A stretch of DNA of 64,000 nt from Ornithinimicrobium ciconiae (GCF_007197575.1 NZ_CP041616.1:372001-436000), one strand, 5' to 3'; positions 27,397 to 37,867 are shown, numbered from the stretch's first letter. A program made the numbers and translations. The notes: generated by a model from the sequence alone, not told the origin.

Positions 27397-29223
27397 ATGA
27401 ACGAACAGCCACTGGGGAGCACCTACACCCTGACCGACCGGCTCGGCGCCGGCGCCATGGGCACCGTCTATCGGGGTCGCGACAAGGCGGGCGCCCCGTT
27501 CGCCTTCAAGGTGCTACGACCGGAGTTCGCCGAGGACCCAGCCCTGGTGCAGCGCTTCGTCCAGGAGCGTTCCGCGCTCACCCAGGTCGAGCATCCCAAC
27601 GTCGTGCGGATGCACGACCTGGTCATCGAGGGGGAGACGCTCGCGATCGTCATGGACCTCGTCGACGGCGGTGACCTGCGGGCGCTGCTGCGGCAGGAGG
27701 GGACCCTGTCGCCCGCGCAGGCGGCGCAGCTGGCCGGTGGCATCGCGAACGGGCTCTCCGCGGTCCATGCCGCTGGCCTCGTGCACCGGGACGTCAAGCC
27801 CGAGAACGTGCTGCTCGACCGCAGCGGCACGACCACCGTGCCGCGCGTCACCGACTTTGGCATCGCCCGGCTGGCGGACGCCGCTGCCGCGACCCGGTCC
27901 ACGATGGCCCTGGGCACGCCCAACTACGTCGCTCCCGAGATCGCTGAGGGACGTCCGGCCACCGGCGCCGCCGATGTCTACTCCTTGGGGATCGTGCTCT
28001 ATGAGCTGTGTGCCGGGGTGACCCCCTTTGAGGGTGGCAGCCAGCTCGCGGTCATCCGTCGACACGGAGATGCCACGGCCCCACGCCCGGACGGGATCCC
28101 CGACCAGTTGTGGGCGGCCATCCGGGACATGCTCGCCAAGGGCCCGGCCGAGCGCCCGACGATGGCGCAGATCGCGCCCTATCTGACCAACCTGGGGGTC
28201 TCTCTCGCCGGACACCCCGCCGCGGCCCGGCTCACCGAGCCGCTGCCGATCCCCAGCCCCACGACCCAGCTGTCACCGCCGCCACCCAGTCAGGAGGCCT
28301 GGACGCCGCCGCGGGAGCCGGAGCGTCCGCGGCGCCGGCGCGGAGCACTGGTGGCCGGCCTGGCGGTGGCTGCGCTGGTGCTCGGCGGTGGCGGCTATCT
28401 CGCGTCGCAGACCCTGCTTGGAGGTGAGGACGCGGCAGCAGATGCCGAGGATGGCAGCGAGGCCGACGGTGACGCCGCACCGGCGACCGATGCCCCCGCG
28501 GCGACCCCTGCGGCGGCGGAGGAGACCACCGCCGAGCCCACCACGCAGGACCCCACCACGGAGGAGCCCACGACCGAGGAACCGTCCGAGACGACCACCA
28601 CGACCGAGGAGCCGGCGGTGATGCCCGACGTGGTGGGCAGCACGCTCTCGGGGGCCCGCGCCGACCTGCGCGGAGTCACGGTCCAGGTGGTGGAGCAGCT
28701 CGATGAGAAGGCAGTGGACAACACCGTGCTCGAGCAGAGCGTCGCGGCGGGCGAGGCCTGGCCGGACACCGTCGAACTGACCGTCGCGCGGCGGCCGGTG
28801 ATGGTCTACATGGACTCCCTGTCCTCTGTGGAGAGTGACGAGTTCCGCTCCGAGACCGCGGAACTCGACGGAGAGAGTTATCCGCGGTCGCTGGTGGGCG
28901 GCTCGTGGCCCTATGGGACCAGCGGTTTCCGCGAGTGGAACCTGAGTCGCGGGTATCGCCAACTGGTCGCGACCGTGGGCAGGTCTGACAATGCGACAAG
29001 CGCCACGGAGCAGGTGCAGGTCGAGGTCTTCGCGGACCAGCGCAAGCTGTGGAGCGAGCGCGTCGTCCTCGGTGACCCCGTCGCGATGAAGGTCGACGTG
29101 ACCGACGTCCTGCGGCTGCGCATCGAGTTCACCGCTCTTGATGATCAAGACCCTCATTTGGTGCTCGGCGACATCCACCTCCTGGGCCTGCCGGGCGAGG
29201 TGCCCGAGCCCGAGGACGACTGA
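27397..29223 (+). CDS. Ser/Thr protein kinase with PASTA and NPCBM-like outer domains
   Basis: This 608-residue membrane kinase has a Hanks domain (about 8-270) complete with LGAGAMGTVY, the ATP lysine in FAFKVL, HRDVKPEN, DFG and APE. A proline-rich segment follows, then one transmembrane helix (about 312-334), a Thr/Glu-rich spacer, a single PASTA repeat (MPDVVGS to ELTVARRP) and an NPCBM-like carbohydrate-binding domain (about 467-590). PASTA domains sense muropeptides or lipid II, and NPCBM binds glycans. The FHA-ABC transporter gene starts four bases after its stop and is the likely phospho-target, as for PknF and Rv1747 in Mycobacterium. Confidence 0.93.
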   Translation: MNEQPLGSTYTLTDRLGAGAMGTVYRGRDKAGAPFAFKVLRPEFAEDPALVQRFVQERSALTQVEHPNVVRMHDLVIEGETLAIVMDLVDGGDLRALLRQEGTLSPAQAAQLAGGIANGLSAVHAAGLVHRDVKPENVLLDRSGTTTVPRVTDFGIARLADAAAATRSTMALGTPNYVAPEIAEGRPATGAADVYSLGIVLYELCAGVTPFEGGSQLAVIRRHGDATAPRPDGIPDQLWAAIRDMLAKGPAERPTMAQIAPYLTNLGVSLAGHPAAARLTEPLPIPSPTTQLSPPPPSQEAWTPPREPERPRRRRGALVAGLAVAALVLGGGGYLASQTLLGGEDAAADAEDGSEADGDAAPATDAPAATPAAAEETTAEPTTQDPTTEEPTTEEPSETTTTTEEPAVMPDVVGSTLSGARADLRGVTVQVVEQLDEKAVDNTVLEQSVAAGEAWPDTVELTVARRPVMVYMDSLSSVESDEFRSETAELDGESYPRSLVGGSWPYGTSGFREWNLSRGYRQLVATVGRSDNATSATEQVQVEVFADQRKLWSERVVLGDPVAMKVDVTDVLRLRIEFTALDDQDPHLVLGDIHLLGLPGEVPEPEDD

Positions 29224-29227
29224 CCGG

Positions 29228-31585
29228 ATGCGGCCCACGCCCGGCGCGGGAAGTTCCGCTGACAGGACTGCCGGAGAGAGCGGCTCCCCTGCCAGTGGCC
29301 TGGGCGACCTGGTGGTGAGCACCGGTACTGACCGCTGGGTGCTGTCCCCTGGCCAACAGCTGCTGCTCGGCCGGGACGAGCTCGCCGACGTGCGCTTCGA
29401 GAGTCCGCGCGTCTCGCGCCGACACGTCACCCTCCGGCACACCGGAACCGACTGCCTGATCACCGACCTCGACAGCCGCTACGGCACGGTCCTGGACGCT
29501 GCTCCGCTCGGCGGTGCCGGCAGCGCCCGACCACCCTTCACGCTGGTCCTGGGCGGCGACGGCGGAGCCATGGTGGGCGTCGCCCCGGCGAGCGCCCCGG
29601 CGACGGTCGAGGACCGCCCGGCCCCCCGGCATACCGGACCCTCGCTCTCGGCACCCGGTGACGCCCTGATCGTCGGGCGCGACCCGGACTGCGATGTCGT
29701 GGTGGAGGACCTGCTCGTCTCACGCCGCCACGTGCGCGTCGTGCGGGAGTCCGCCGGGGTGTTCGTCGAGGACCTGGGCAGCCGCCACGGCACCTTTGTC
29801 GACGGCCAGCGTGTGGTCCGCACCCGACTGGCCCCCGGGAGCCTGCTCACCGTCGGCCGGCACGGATTCCGGCTGCACCACGGGGTCCTGCGGCGCGACG
29901 ACGACGACGGCGACATCCCGTTCGCAGCCGACGCCCTGTCCTTCACCCTGCCGGACGGGCGGGCGCTGCTGCAGGAGGTCAGCTTTGCCCTGCCCGGCTC
30001 GAGCCTGATGGCCGTCATCGGCGGCTCCGGGGCCGGCAAGACCACCCTGCTGGACGCCCTCTCCGGCGACCAACCGGCCACCTCCGGCCAGGTGCTGTAT
30101 GACGGACGCGACCTCTATCAGCACCTCGCCAGCCTCCGGCAGCGGATCGGCGTCGTGCCGCAGGACGACGTGGTCCACCCCCAGCTCTCCACCCGGCATG
30201 CGCTGGAGTATGCCGCCGAGCTCAGGTTTCCCGATGACCTCAACCCCGCGCACCGCTCGTCCCGCGTGGAGGAGGTGATGGCCGAGCTGGGGCTGAGCGA
30301 GCACGCCGACACCCGGGTCGAGGCACTGTCCGGTGGGCAGCGCAAACGGGTCTCGGTCGCACTGGAGCTGCTCACCGGACCCTCGCTGATCCTGCTCGAC
30401 GAACCCACCTCGGGGTTGGACCTGCAACTGGTGGGCGAGGTGATGGAGCTGCTCCGCCGGCTGGCCGACGGAGGGCGGACGGTGGTCGTCATCACCCACT
30501 CGGCAGAGGGGCTGGAGCTGTGTGACCGGGTGCTGGTGCTGGCCGTGGGTGGACGGGTCGCCTACTTCGGCGAGCCCAGCGGGGTGTTGGAGCACTTCGA
30601 CGCCGCGAGCTATCGGGAGGTGCTGGACCGGTCCAAGGACGATCCGGAGGGAGTCGCTGCGCGGTTCCGTCAGTCCGCAGCCCATCAGCGGCACGTGGAG
30701 ACCCCGCTGACCCGCAGTCGCGGCCACCAGAACATCGAGCCTCCCGCGCAGGGCCGCCAGCAGAGCCAGTGGCACCAGGTGTCGACCCTGGTGCGACGCC
30801 AGCTGCGGGTCCTGCTCGCTGACCCGACCCGGCTCGCTTTCCTGGCGCTCATGCCCTTTGCGCTCGCGGCGCTCGCTCTCGCCGTCCCCGGTGATCAGGG
30901 GCTGGGGCCGCCCGCCGCCGGAGCCGAACCCACCGGTCAGCCCACCCAGATCCTGATGGTGCTCGTCGTCGGCGCGGTCTTCATCGGCCTGGCGGCCGCG
31001 ATCGGTGACCTCATCGGAGAGCGGGCCATCTATGTGCGCGAGCGTGCCGTGGGACTGTCCCCCACGGCATACCTGCTGTCCAAGCTAGCTGTGCTGGGCG
31101 GACTCACCCTCGTGCAGTGCCTCGTCCTGGTGGCGGTGACCCTGAGCTTCCGCACGGGCCCGGCGGACGCGGTGCTGCTGGGGTGGCCCGCGCTGGAGCT
31201 GGTGGTGGCCCTGTGGCTGTGCTCGCTGGCCAGCGTCGCCCTCGGGCTGTGGGTCTCCGCCTCGGTGGGACGGGCCGAGCAGATGATGCCGCTGCTGGTG
31301 GTGCTCGTGATGGTCCAGCTGGTGCTCAGCGGCGGGCTGTTCCCGATCGAGGGCCGGGTGGGACTGGAACAAGTGGCGTGGCTCTCGCCGTCCCGCTGGG
31401 GCTATGCCGCGGTGGCCGCGACCGCCGACGTCAACGCCTTCGTGCCGCACGCCGACGATCCGTTGTGGCAGCACACTGCCTGGTCCTGGCTGCGCGCGAG
31501 CGCCGTGCTGACGCTGCTCGGTGCCGGGTTCGCCGGGTTGGCGCACCGGCGCCTGGGGCGGCGCTATCGCTCCCGCCGGCGGTGA
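29228..31585 (+). CDS. Tandem-FHA ABC transporter (ATPase plus permease; Rv1747-like)
   Basis: This 785-residue fused exporter has two FHA domains (about 20-100 with GRDELADVRFESPRVSRRH, and about 138-225 with GRDPDCDV), which bind phosphothreonine. An ABCG-type ATPase follows with GGSGAGKTT, the signature LSGGQRKRV, LLDEPTSGLD and the His of VITHS. The last 260 residues form six membrane helices (ABC2 type). Mycobacterial Rv1747, the known relative, is phosphorylated by its neighbour kinase and exports lipo-oligosaccharide-type material. The kinase lies four bases upstream here, which supports the same control. The ATG at 29228 is chosen; the substrate is unknown. Confidence 0.93.
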   Translation: MRPTPGAGSSADRTAGESGSPASGLGDLVVSTGTDRWVLSPGQQLLLGRDELADVRFESPRVSRRHVTLRHTGTDCLITDLDSRYGTVLDAAPLGGAGSARPPFTLVLGGDGGAMVGVAPASAPATVEDRPAPRHTGPSLSAPGDALIVGRDPDCDVVVEDLLVSRRHVRVVRESAGVFVEDLGSRHGTFVDGQRVVRTRLAPGSLLTVGRHGFRLHHGVLRRDDDDGDIPFAADALSFTLPDGRALLQEVSFALPGSSLMAVIGGSGAGKTTLLDALSGDQPATSGQVLYDGRDLYQHLASLRQRIGVVPQDDVVHPQLSTRHALEYAAELRFPDDLNPAHRSSRVEEVMAELGLSEHADTRVEALSGGQRKRVSVALELLTGPSLILLDEPTSGLDLQLVGEVMELLRRLADGGRTVVVITHSAEGLELCDRVLVLAVGGRVAYFGEPSGVLEHFDAASYREVLDRSKDDPEGVAARFRQSAAHQRHVETPLTRSRGHQNIEPPAQGRQQSQWHQVSTLVRRQLRVLLADPTRLAFLALMPFALAALALAVPGDQGLGPPAAGAEPTGQPTQILMVLVVGAVFIGLAAAIGDLIGERAIYVRERAVGLSPTAYLLSKLAVLGGLTLVQCLVLVAVTLSFRTGPADAVLLGWPALELVVALWLCSLASVALGLWVSASVGRAEQMMPLLVVLVMVQLVLSGGLFPIEGRVGLEQVAWLSPSRWGYAAVAATADVNAFVPHADDPLWQHTAWSWLRASAVLTLLGAGFAGLAHRRLGRRYRSRRR

Positions 31586-31608
31586 GGACGCTGCCGGACC
31601 CTCGTTAG

Positions 31609-32697
<1,089 letters not shown>

Positions 32698-32699
32698 CC

Positions 32700-34085
32700 G
32701 TGGCCCCTGCGCTGCGGCATACGGCCATCCCCGGCCTGCTCGTCGTCGACCTGGCGGTCCACGGTGATGCCCGCGGCTGGTTCAAGGAAAACTGGCAGCG
32801 GGCCAAGATGACCGAGGTGGGTCTGCCCGACTTCGGTCCGGTGCAGCACAGCGTCGCGCACAACGGGCCGACCGGGGTGACCCGCGGCATCCACGCCGAG
32901 CCGTGGGACAAGTTCGTCTCGATCGTGCAGGGGAAGGTGTTCGGCGCCTGGGTGGACCTGCGTGCCGGGGCGACCTTCGGGACGGTGCACACCGAGGAGC
33001 TCGACGAGCACACCGCGGTCTTCGTCCCCCGCGGCATCGGCAACAGCTATCAGACGCTGCTGCCCGACACCGTCTACTCCTACCTGGTCAACGCGCACTG
33101 GAGCCCTGACGCGAGCTACACGATGCTCAACCTCGCCGACGAGAGCGTCGCGATCCCGTGGCCGATCCCGCTGGAGGAGGCACGCATCTCCGACAAGGAC
33201 CGCGTCCACCCGCGACTGAGCGACGTCGTGCCCGTCCGGCCTCCGCGGACCCTCATCCTGGGCACCGGGCAGCTGGGCCGGGCCCTGGCCGCCGAGCTGC
33301 CCGAGGCCCAGGTGCTCTCTCGTGCCGACCTCGACCTGACTGACCCGGCGGAGGTCGCGGCGCTGGACCTGTCCGGTGTCGACACCGTGATCAACGCGGC
33401 GGCCTTCACGGCCGTCGACCGGGCGGAGACGCCGCAGGGACGTCGCGAGGCGTGGGCGGCCAATGCCACCGGGGTGGCCGCGCTGGCGGCCGTGGTCGCA
33501 CGCGCCGGGGCGCGTCTCGTGCACTACTCCAGCGACTATGTCTTTGACGGCACGGCAGAGGCCGCTGCCGAGGACGAGGCGCTGGCACCGCTGAGCGTCT
33601 ATGGCCAGTCCAAGGCGGCCGGTGACCTCGTGGTCTCAGTGCTCCCACGCCACTATCTGCTGCGCACCGCCTGGGTGGTCGGCGACGGCAGCAACTTCGT
33701 GCGGACCATGCAGCGGCTGGCCCGCTCGGGGGCCGAGCCGACGGTGGTCTCGGACCAGATCGGCCGGCTGACCTTTGCCGACGAGCTCGCACGGGCGACC
33801 CTGCACCTGCTGCGCACCAACGCCCCGCACGGCACCTACCACCTGACCAACGGGGGCGAGCCGGGCTCCTGGGCGGACGTGGCCACGGCGGTGTTCGCGC
33901 ACGAGGGCCGGGCCGGATCGGCGGTGCGTCCGGTGACGACCCAGGAGTATGCCGCGAGCACCGGCGGGGCTGTCGCGCCCCGGCCGGCGCGGGGCGTCCT
34001 GGACCTCGCCCGGATCGAGGCGACCGGCTTTGTCCCGCGCGACCAGTGGGCGGCGCTGAAGGACTATCTGGCGACCTCGCCTTGA
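32700..34085 (+). CDS. Fused dTDP-4-keto-rhamnose 3,5-epimerase and reductase (RmlC-RmlD)
   Basis: This is a 461-residue bifunctional protein. The RmlC cupin domain (about 1-185) contains HTAIPGLLVVDL, RGIHAEPWDKF (His of the active site), FVPRGIGNSY and YLVNAHWSP. From about residue 192 a Rossmann RmlD domain follows: LGTGQLGRAL, INAAAFTAVDRAE, SSDYVFDGT and YGQSKAAGD (catalytic Tyr and Lys). It should complete dTDP-L-rhamnose synthesis after RmlA and RmlB. Such fusions are known in actinobacteria. GTG start (32700), two bases after the rfbB stop. The rhamnose is probably used for exopolysaccharide or a wall linker. Confidence 0.92.
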   Translation: MAPALRHTAIPGLLVVDLAVHGDARGWFKENWQRAKMTEVGLPDFGPVQHSVAHNGPTGVTRGIHAEPWDKFVSIVQGKVFGAWVDLRAGATFGTVHTEELDEHTAVFVPRGIGNSYQTLLPDTVYSYLVNAHWSPDASYTMLNLADESVAIPWPIPLEEARISDKDRVHPRLSDVVPVRPPRTLILGTGQLGRALAAELPEAQVLSRADLDLTDPAEVAALDLSGVDTVINAAAFTAVDRAETPQGRREAWAANATGVAALAAVVARAGARLVHYSSDYVFDGTAEAAAEDEALAPLSVYGQSKAAGDLVVSVLPRHYLLRTAWVVGDGSNFVRTMQRLARSGAEPTVVSDQIGRLTFADELARATLHLLRTNAPHGTYHLTNGGEPGSWADVATAVFAHEGRAGSAVRPVTTQEYAASTGGAVAPRPARGVLDLARIEATGFVPRDQWAALKDYLATSP

Positions 34086-34192
34086 AGGCCGCCCCGGGAC
34101 CACGGCATACTGACCCCGGCGGGGGCGACCTGACTCACGGGGCAGGTGGGGGAACCGATCCGAGACTGCGCCCGTCGCACTGACCCAACGAA

Positions 34193-34206
34193 GCACCACC
34201 TGGTGC
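34193..34206. promoter_or_regulatory. 14-bp palindrome before the lipoprotein gene
   Basis: GCACCACCTGGTGC has perfect 6-base arms around CC and lies 26 bases before the lipoprotein start, just ahead of its ribosome-binding site. It could be an operator or a leader hairpin. There is no further support. Confidence 0.3.
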
Positions 34207-34231
34207 ACCACGACAAACGAGGATGCTGCAC

Positions 34232-34888
34232 ATGCGCACGACCACACTGATTGCCCTGACCGCCGCCACCGCCCTGGGCCTGTCCGCCTGTGGCGGGTCC
34301 GAGCCGCTGACCCAGGAGCAGACCCGGGACGCGCTGCTCACGGAGTCCGAGTTCCCGCTGGACGGTTTCACCGCAGGCACGATCACCGAGCACGACGGTG
34401 GCGACGACAGCGGTGACTCCGCCGGTGACCTGCTGGCTGGCTTCCCCGGAGCCGAGGAGCTCGACCAGGAGTGCCAGGACGCTCTGTCTGCGCTCTCCTC
34501 CCTGGACGCCGACTTTGAGGCCTCCTCCTCGCTGGACTTCACCGGCTCCGAGGGCGACAGCCCGTTCGGCGCCCCGGAGGTCACCGTCGTCGTGGCCTCC
34601 ATGAAGGACGGCGACAACCCGTTGGACACCGTCGAGGGACTCAACTCCGCCTGCGAGGAGGTCACCATCGAGGAGGAGGGCATGTCCATGACGATGAAGT
34701 TCGAGGACATCGACGGCGACGCCCAGGGCACCAAGATCACGATGGAGGTCATGGGCCAGAGCATGGAGCTGGCGGTCGCCGGCCGCGAGAACGGCGGCAA
34801 CTACGCCATCGCCACCGGCATGGGTGTCAGCGACGACGAGGTCATCGAGGTCCTCGACGCTCAGGAGTCCAAGATCTCCGACCTGTGA
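34232..34888 (+). CDS. Lipoprotein of unknown function
   Basis: This 218-residue acidic lipoprotein has signal MRTTTLIALTAATALGLSAC with the lipobox Cys near residue 20. The rest has two more cysteines (QECQDAL and SACEEV), repeated Asp/Glu/Gly stretches and no recognised domain. The layout (short repeats of acid residues, a two-Cys core) is like many actinobacterial sensor-domain lipoproteins. The ATG at 34232 is preferred over the one at 34223 because GAGG precedes it at normal spacing. The gap to the next gene, 34889-35076, is locally AT-rich (34945-34985) and probably contains that gene's promoter. Confidence 0.8.
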   Translation: MRTTTLIALTAATALGLSACGGSEPLTQEQTRDALLTESEFPLDGFTAGTITEHDGGDDSGDSAGDLLAGFPGAEELDQECQDALSALSSLDADFEASSSLDFTGSEGDSPFGAPEVTVVVASMKDGDNPLDTVEGLNSACEEVTIEEEGMSMTMKFEDIDGDAQGTKITMEVMGQSMELAVAGRENGGNYAIATGMGVSDDEVIEVLDAQESKISDL

Positions 34889-35076
34889 CCCGGGCGGTCG
34901 AGAACCACATGAGCCTCAGGAGTCACACGAGTCCCAGAGTTGACGCAAACTTGGCAAATTTTGGGCTCTTGGACACAAGAGATTTCCGTGCAGGTGTAGT
35001 CAGGGACGCTGCGGACCAATAGAGTCACAGGCAGACTTTCCTCGTCCCGTGAAGATCAGGTAGGAGCTAAACGACA

Positions 35077-36957
35077 GTGGCACGTTCAGGGGGCACCGCC
35101 AGGCATGCTGGCGGAAGACGGCGGGTAGGCCAGGGTCGGCACCGCGAGATCCAGCGCGGGGCGGTGGCGGTGCTGGGGGCAGCGCTGGCGATCTCACTGG
35201 TGCAACTCCCTGCCTGGGCGACGGACGGCGAGACTGACGCGGGGACCGGCGACGGGGGCACCACGGAGCCCGCGGCACCCGCCGACGAGACCCAGCCGGC
35301 CGACGGCAGCGGTTCCGACGGCTCGGGGTCCAACGGCTCGGGCGACTCGGACACGACCCCGCCGGCGACCGGTGGCTCGAAGTCCGGAGGGGGCACGAAG
35401 TATGGCGGTCGCGCGACCGGCCCCGCCCCCCTGATCACCCTCCCGGACGACCCGAACTATCCCGTGCCCGAGCCCCCGGAGAACGAGTTCCTGCCCGAGG
35501 GGGTCGAGCTGCCGGAGGAGATCGATGCCAGCAACGTCTTCCAGCGCAATGTGATCTGCGACCCGGTCACCAAGCCCGGGGTCATCGCGGTGGCCAACCT
35601 GCTCAGCCAGTCCTTCGAGAACCAGGGCTACACCCTGCACCGCAACTGCATCGATCTGCGTTCCGAGCACTACGACGGGCGGGCGGTCGACTGGCAGCTC
35701 AGCGCCTACGACCCGCAGGAGCGGCGCACCGGTGACGCCGTCGTCACCTGGCTGACTGACGATGACGGCGAGATCGCCCGACGGCTGGGCATCCAGTCGA
35801 TCATCTGGAACAAGCGCTCCTGGCACGCGAGCACCGGCTACTGGCAGGGCTATGCCGGCAAGAGCGACCACACCGACCACATCCACCTCTCGTTCACCTG
35901 GGACGGCGCCTTCATGCGCACCTCGTGGTGGACCGGTGTCGCGCTGACCGAGGAGGAGGCCGACCAGGGTCCCTGCTCCGTCATCGGCGGTGCCTATGCC
36001 GCCGTCCCGCAGGCCCGCCGCACGGAGGTCTGTGTCCCGGCGGAGGTCTGGCCGACCAACACCGGCTACACCACGGTGCGCCCTGGTGGTCAGGGCGCCG
36101 GGGTCGAGCTGGTCCAGCCCCTGCTCGAGGTCGAGCAGACCGGGGTCCTGGACACCGAGACCCGCGAGGCACTGATCGCGTGGCAGACGGAGCAGGGCAT
36201 CCCGCAGACCGGCGTCCTCGACCAGCTCACCTATGCCGCCGCCCTGGGCCAGGAGCTGCCCGAGCTGCCCGAGCAGGCGCTCGCGGTGGAGCTCCCGGAC
36301 TATCGCGTCACCGAGTTCAGCCCGTTCAAGCGCACGGTGGTCACCGAGGGTGACCGCGGCGAGGCTGTCGCAGCCCTGCAGAAGGCGCTCGGCGTGGAGG
36401 ACGACGGCATCTTCGGGCCGAAGACCGCCGAGGCACTCACCGCGTTCGCGGAGGAGGAGCCCCTGGTGCTGGACGACCTGACCGCGACCGACACCCTGGT
36501 GTGGCACCTGCTGGAACAGCGCGCCTACCCCTACCTGGCCTATCGCGACATCGAGGTGCAGATCGAGGACACCGGCCTGCCGGTGACCCTGATCCAGCAG
36601 CTCCTCGAGCTCGAGGACGACGGGATCTTCGGACCGGTCACCCAGCAGGGCGTCATGGAGGCCCAGGCTGCTGCCGAGCTCGAGCAGACCGGCATCGTCG
36701 ACGGCGCCACCTGGCAGGCCATCGAGGCGGCCGCTGCCCAGGAGGAGGCCTCGGCAGACGAGTCGGCCGAGGAAGAGTCGGCACAGGACAACGCAGACAC
36801 CGACCACGCGCAGGCTCGCGTCACGCAGGCCAACAACGCGCAGGATCGCGCGCAGGCCGACAAGGCCCAGGCTGCGGACACGCAGGCTCCCGACACGCAG
36901 GCTGGCGACGCGCAGGTCGCGACGTCGCAGACCCTGCCCGCTGCGGTCAAGCGCTGA
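35077..36957 (+). CDS. Secreted peptidoglycan-binding protein with ARB_07466-like domain
   Basis: This is a 626-residue exported protein. A long basic start and a hydrophobic segment (about 28-48) end in PAWA, a signal peptidase site. A Ser/Gly/Asp-rich spacer follows, then a domain (about 145-285) with NCIDLRSEHYDGRAVDW and SDHTDHIHLSF. That pattern of His and Asp resembles the ARB_07466-like domain related to D,D-peptidase/VanY folds. Three PG_binding_1-like repeats follow (GVLDTETREAL, DDGIFGPKTAEAL, DDGIFGPVTQQGV). The C-terminus is a Gln/Ala/Asp repeat tail. It probably acts on or binds the wall; catalysis is unproven. GTG start. Confidence 0.85.
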   Translation: MARSGGTARHAGGRRRVGQGRHREIQRGAVAVLGAALAISLVQLPAWATDGETDAGTGDGGTTEPAAPADETQPADGSGSDGSGSNGSGDSDTTPPATGGSKSGGGTKYGGRATGPAPLITLPDDPNYPVPEPPENEFLPEGVELPEEIDASNVFQRNVICDPVTKPGVIAVANLLSQSFENQGYTLHRNCIDLRSEHYDGRAVDWQLSAYDPQERRTGDAVVTWLTDDDGEIARRLGIQSIIWNKRSWHASTGYWQGYAGKSDHTDHIHLSFTWDGAFMRTSWWTGVALTEEEADQGPCSVIGGAYAAVPQARRTEVCVPAEVWPTNTGYTTVRPGGQGAGVELVQPLLEVEQTGVLDTETREALIAWQTEQGIPQTGVLDQLTYAAALGQELPELPEQALAVELPDYRVTEFSPFKRTVVTEGDRGEAVAALQKALGVEDDGIFGPKTAEALTAFAEEEPLVLDDLTATDTLVWHLLEQRAYPYLAYRDIEVQIEDTGLPVTLIQQLLELEDDGIFGPVTQQGVMEAQAAAELEQTGIVDGATWQAIEAAAAQEEASADESAEEESAQDNADTDHAQARVTQANNAQDRAQADKAQAADTQAPDTQAGDAQVATSQTLPAAVKR

Positions 36958-36960
36958 CCC

Positions 36961-37803
36961 GTGCCTCGCGCGTTCGTGCGACGGCCGAGTCCCCGGCTTG
37001 CCGAGGGCCTGGTCACTCACGTCGAGCGCAGTGACTCCGTCGACGCGGGGCGCGCGCTGCAGCAGTGGGAGGCCTACTGCGCGGCACTGACCACGGCTGG
37101 CTATGCGTTGACCGAGGTTCCCCCTTCTCCCGAGCACCCGGACAGTGTCTTCGTGGAGGACGCGCTCGTGGTGGTCGGCGACCTCGCGGTGGTCACCGCA
37201 CCCGGTGCCCCGGAGCGATCAGACGAGGTCACCGGTGTGCGCCTTGCGGCACACGACCTGGGCCTCACCGTCGTGGAACTCACGGAGGAGCCCGCGCTCG
37301 CTGAGCAGTCGACGTCGGCGGAGGGTCAGGCGTCCCGTGCTGGGCAAGCTTCGACGGAGCCCGCCCACCTTGACGGCGGGGATGTCCTCAAGGTCGGTCA
37401 GACCCTCTATGTCGGAGTCGGCGGACGGACCACCTCGGCCGGAGCCCGGGCCCTCGATCGGGCCGTCGCCGGCACCGGACGCACGGTGACGGCGGTGCCG
37501 ATCGCCAAGACGCTGCACCTCAAGAGCCAGGTCACGGCACTGCCCGACGGCACCGTGGTCGGCTATGCCCCACTGGTCGACGACGTCAGCCAGTGGCCAC
37601 ACTTCCTGGAGGTGCCCGAGCCGGAGGGCGCTCACGTCATCGCGCTGGGCGAGCAGACGGTGCTGATGTCCGACGCGGCGCCGCGCTCGGCCCAGCTGTT
37701 CCGCAGTCGCGGACTCGAGGTCGTCAGCCTCGACGTGAGCGAGTTCGTCAAGGTCGAGGGCTGTGTCACCTGCCTGTCCGTGCGACTGCACCCCTGGGAC
37801 TGA
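36961..37803 (+). CDS. ddaH: Dimethylarginine dimethylaminohydrolase (dimethylargininase)
   Basis: This enzyme hydrolyses N-omega-methylated arginines to citrulline and methylamines. The 280-residue amidinotransferase-fold protein has FVEDALVV (substrate acid), DGGDVL, the catalytic His in LHLKSQ and the catalytic Cys 271 in EGCVTCLSVR. A roughly 20-residue insertion rich in Ser, Gln and Ala (about 117-140) lies before LDGGDV and is absent in the compact bacterial enzymes I know. It starts three bases after the peptidoglycan-binding gene, so they may share a transcript, though no functional link is evident. Related arginine deiminases are the alternative. Confidence 0.88.
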   Translation: MPRAFVRRPSPRLAEGLVTHVERSDSVDAGRALQQWEAYCAALTTAGYALTEVPPSPEHPDSVFVEDALVVVGDLAVVTAPGAPERSDEVTGVRLAAHDLGLTVVELTEEPALAEQSTSAEGQASRAGQASTEPAHLDGGDVLKVGQTLYVGVGGRTTSAGARALDRAVAGTGRTVTAVPIAKTLHLKSQVTALPDGTVVGYAPLVDDVSQWPHFLEVPEPEGAHVIALGEQTVLMSDAAPRSAQLFRSRGLEVVSLDVSEFVKVEGCVTCLSVRLHPWD

Positions 37804-37867
37804 GGACCGGCCCGTGGGGCGACTGAGGACGGGCCCGTGGGGCGACTGAGGACGGGCCCGTGGGGGC
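37798..37867. repeat. 23-bp tandem repeat, three copies, after ddaH
   Basis: Three units of GACTGAGGACSGGCCCGTGG-type sequence (23, 23 and 24 bases) begin on the last codon of ddaH, so the first unit holds the stop codon. A fourth partial GACTGAG follows. Units two and three contain the palindrome ACGGGCCCGT. The array lies between convergent genes. Confidence 0.88.

Noticed and set aside
34940..34979. Sigma-70-like promoter (TTGACG) for the wall-protein gene
   Set aside because: No acceptable -10 element lies at the right spacing; only the AT-rich character supports a promoter.
34889..35076. c-di-AMP (ydaO-type) riboswitch before the wall-protein gene
   Set aside because: Such riboswitches precede actinobacterial wall hydrolases, but I could not find the conserved sequence blocks here.
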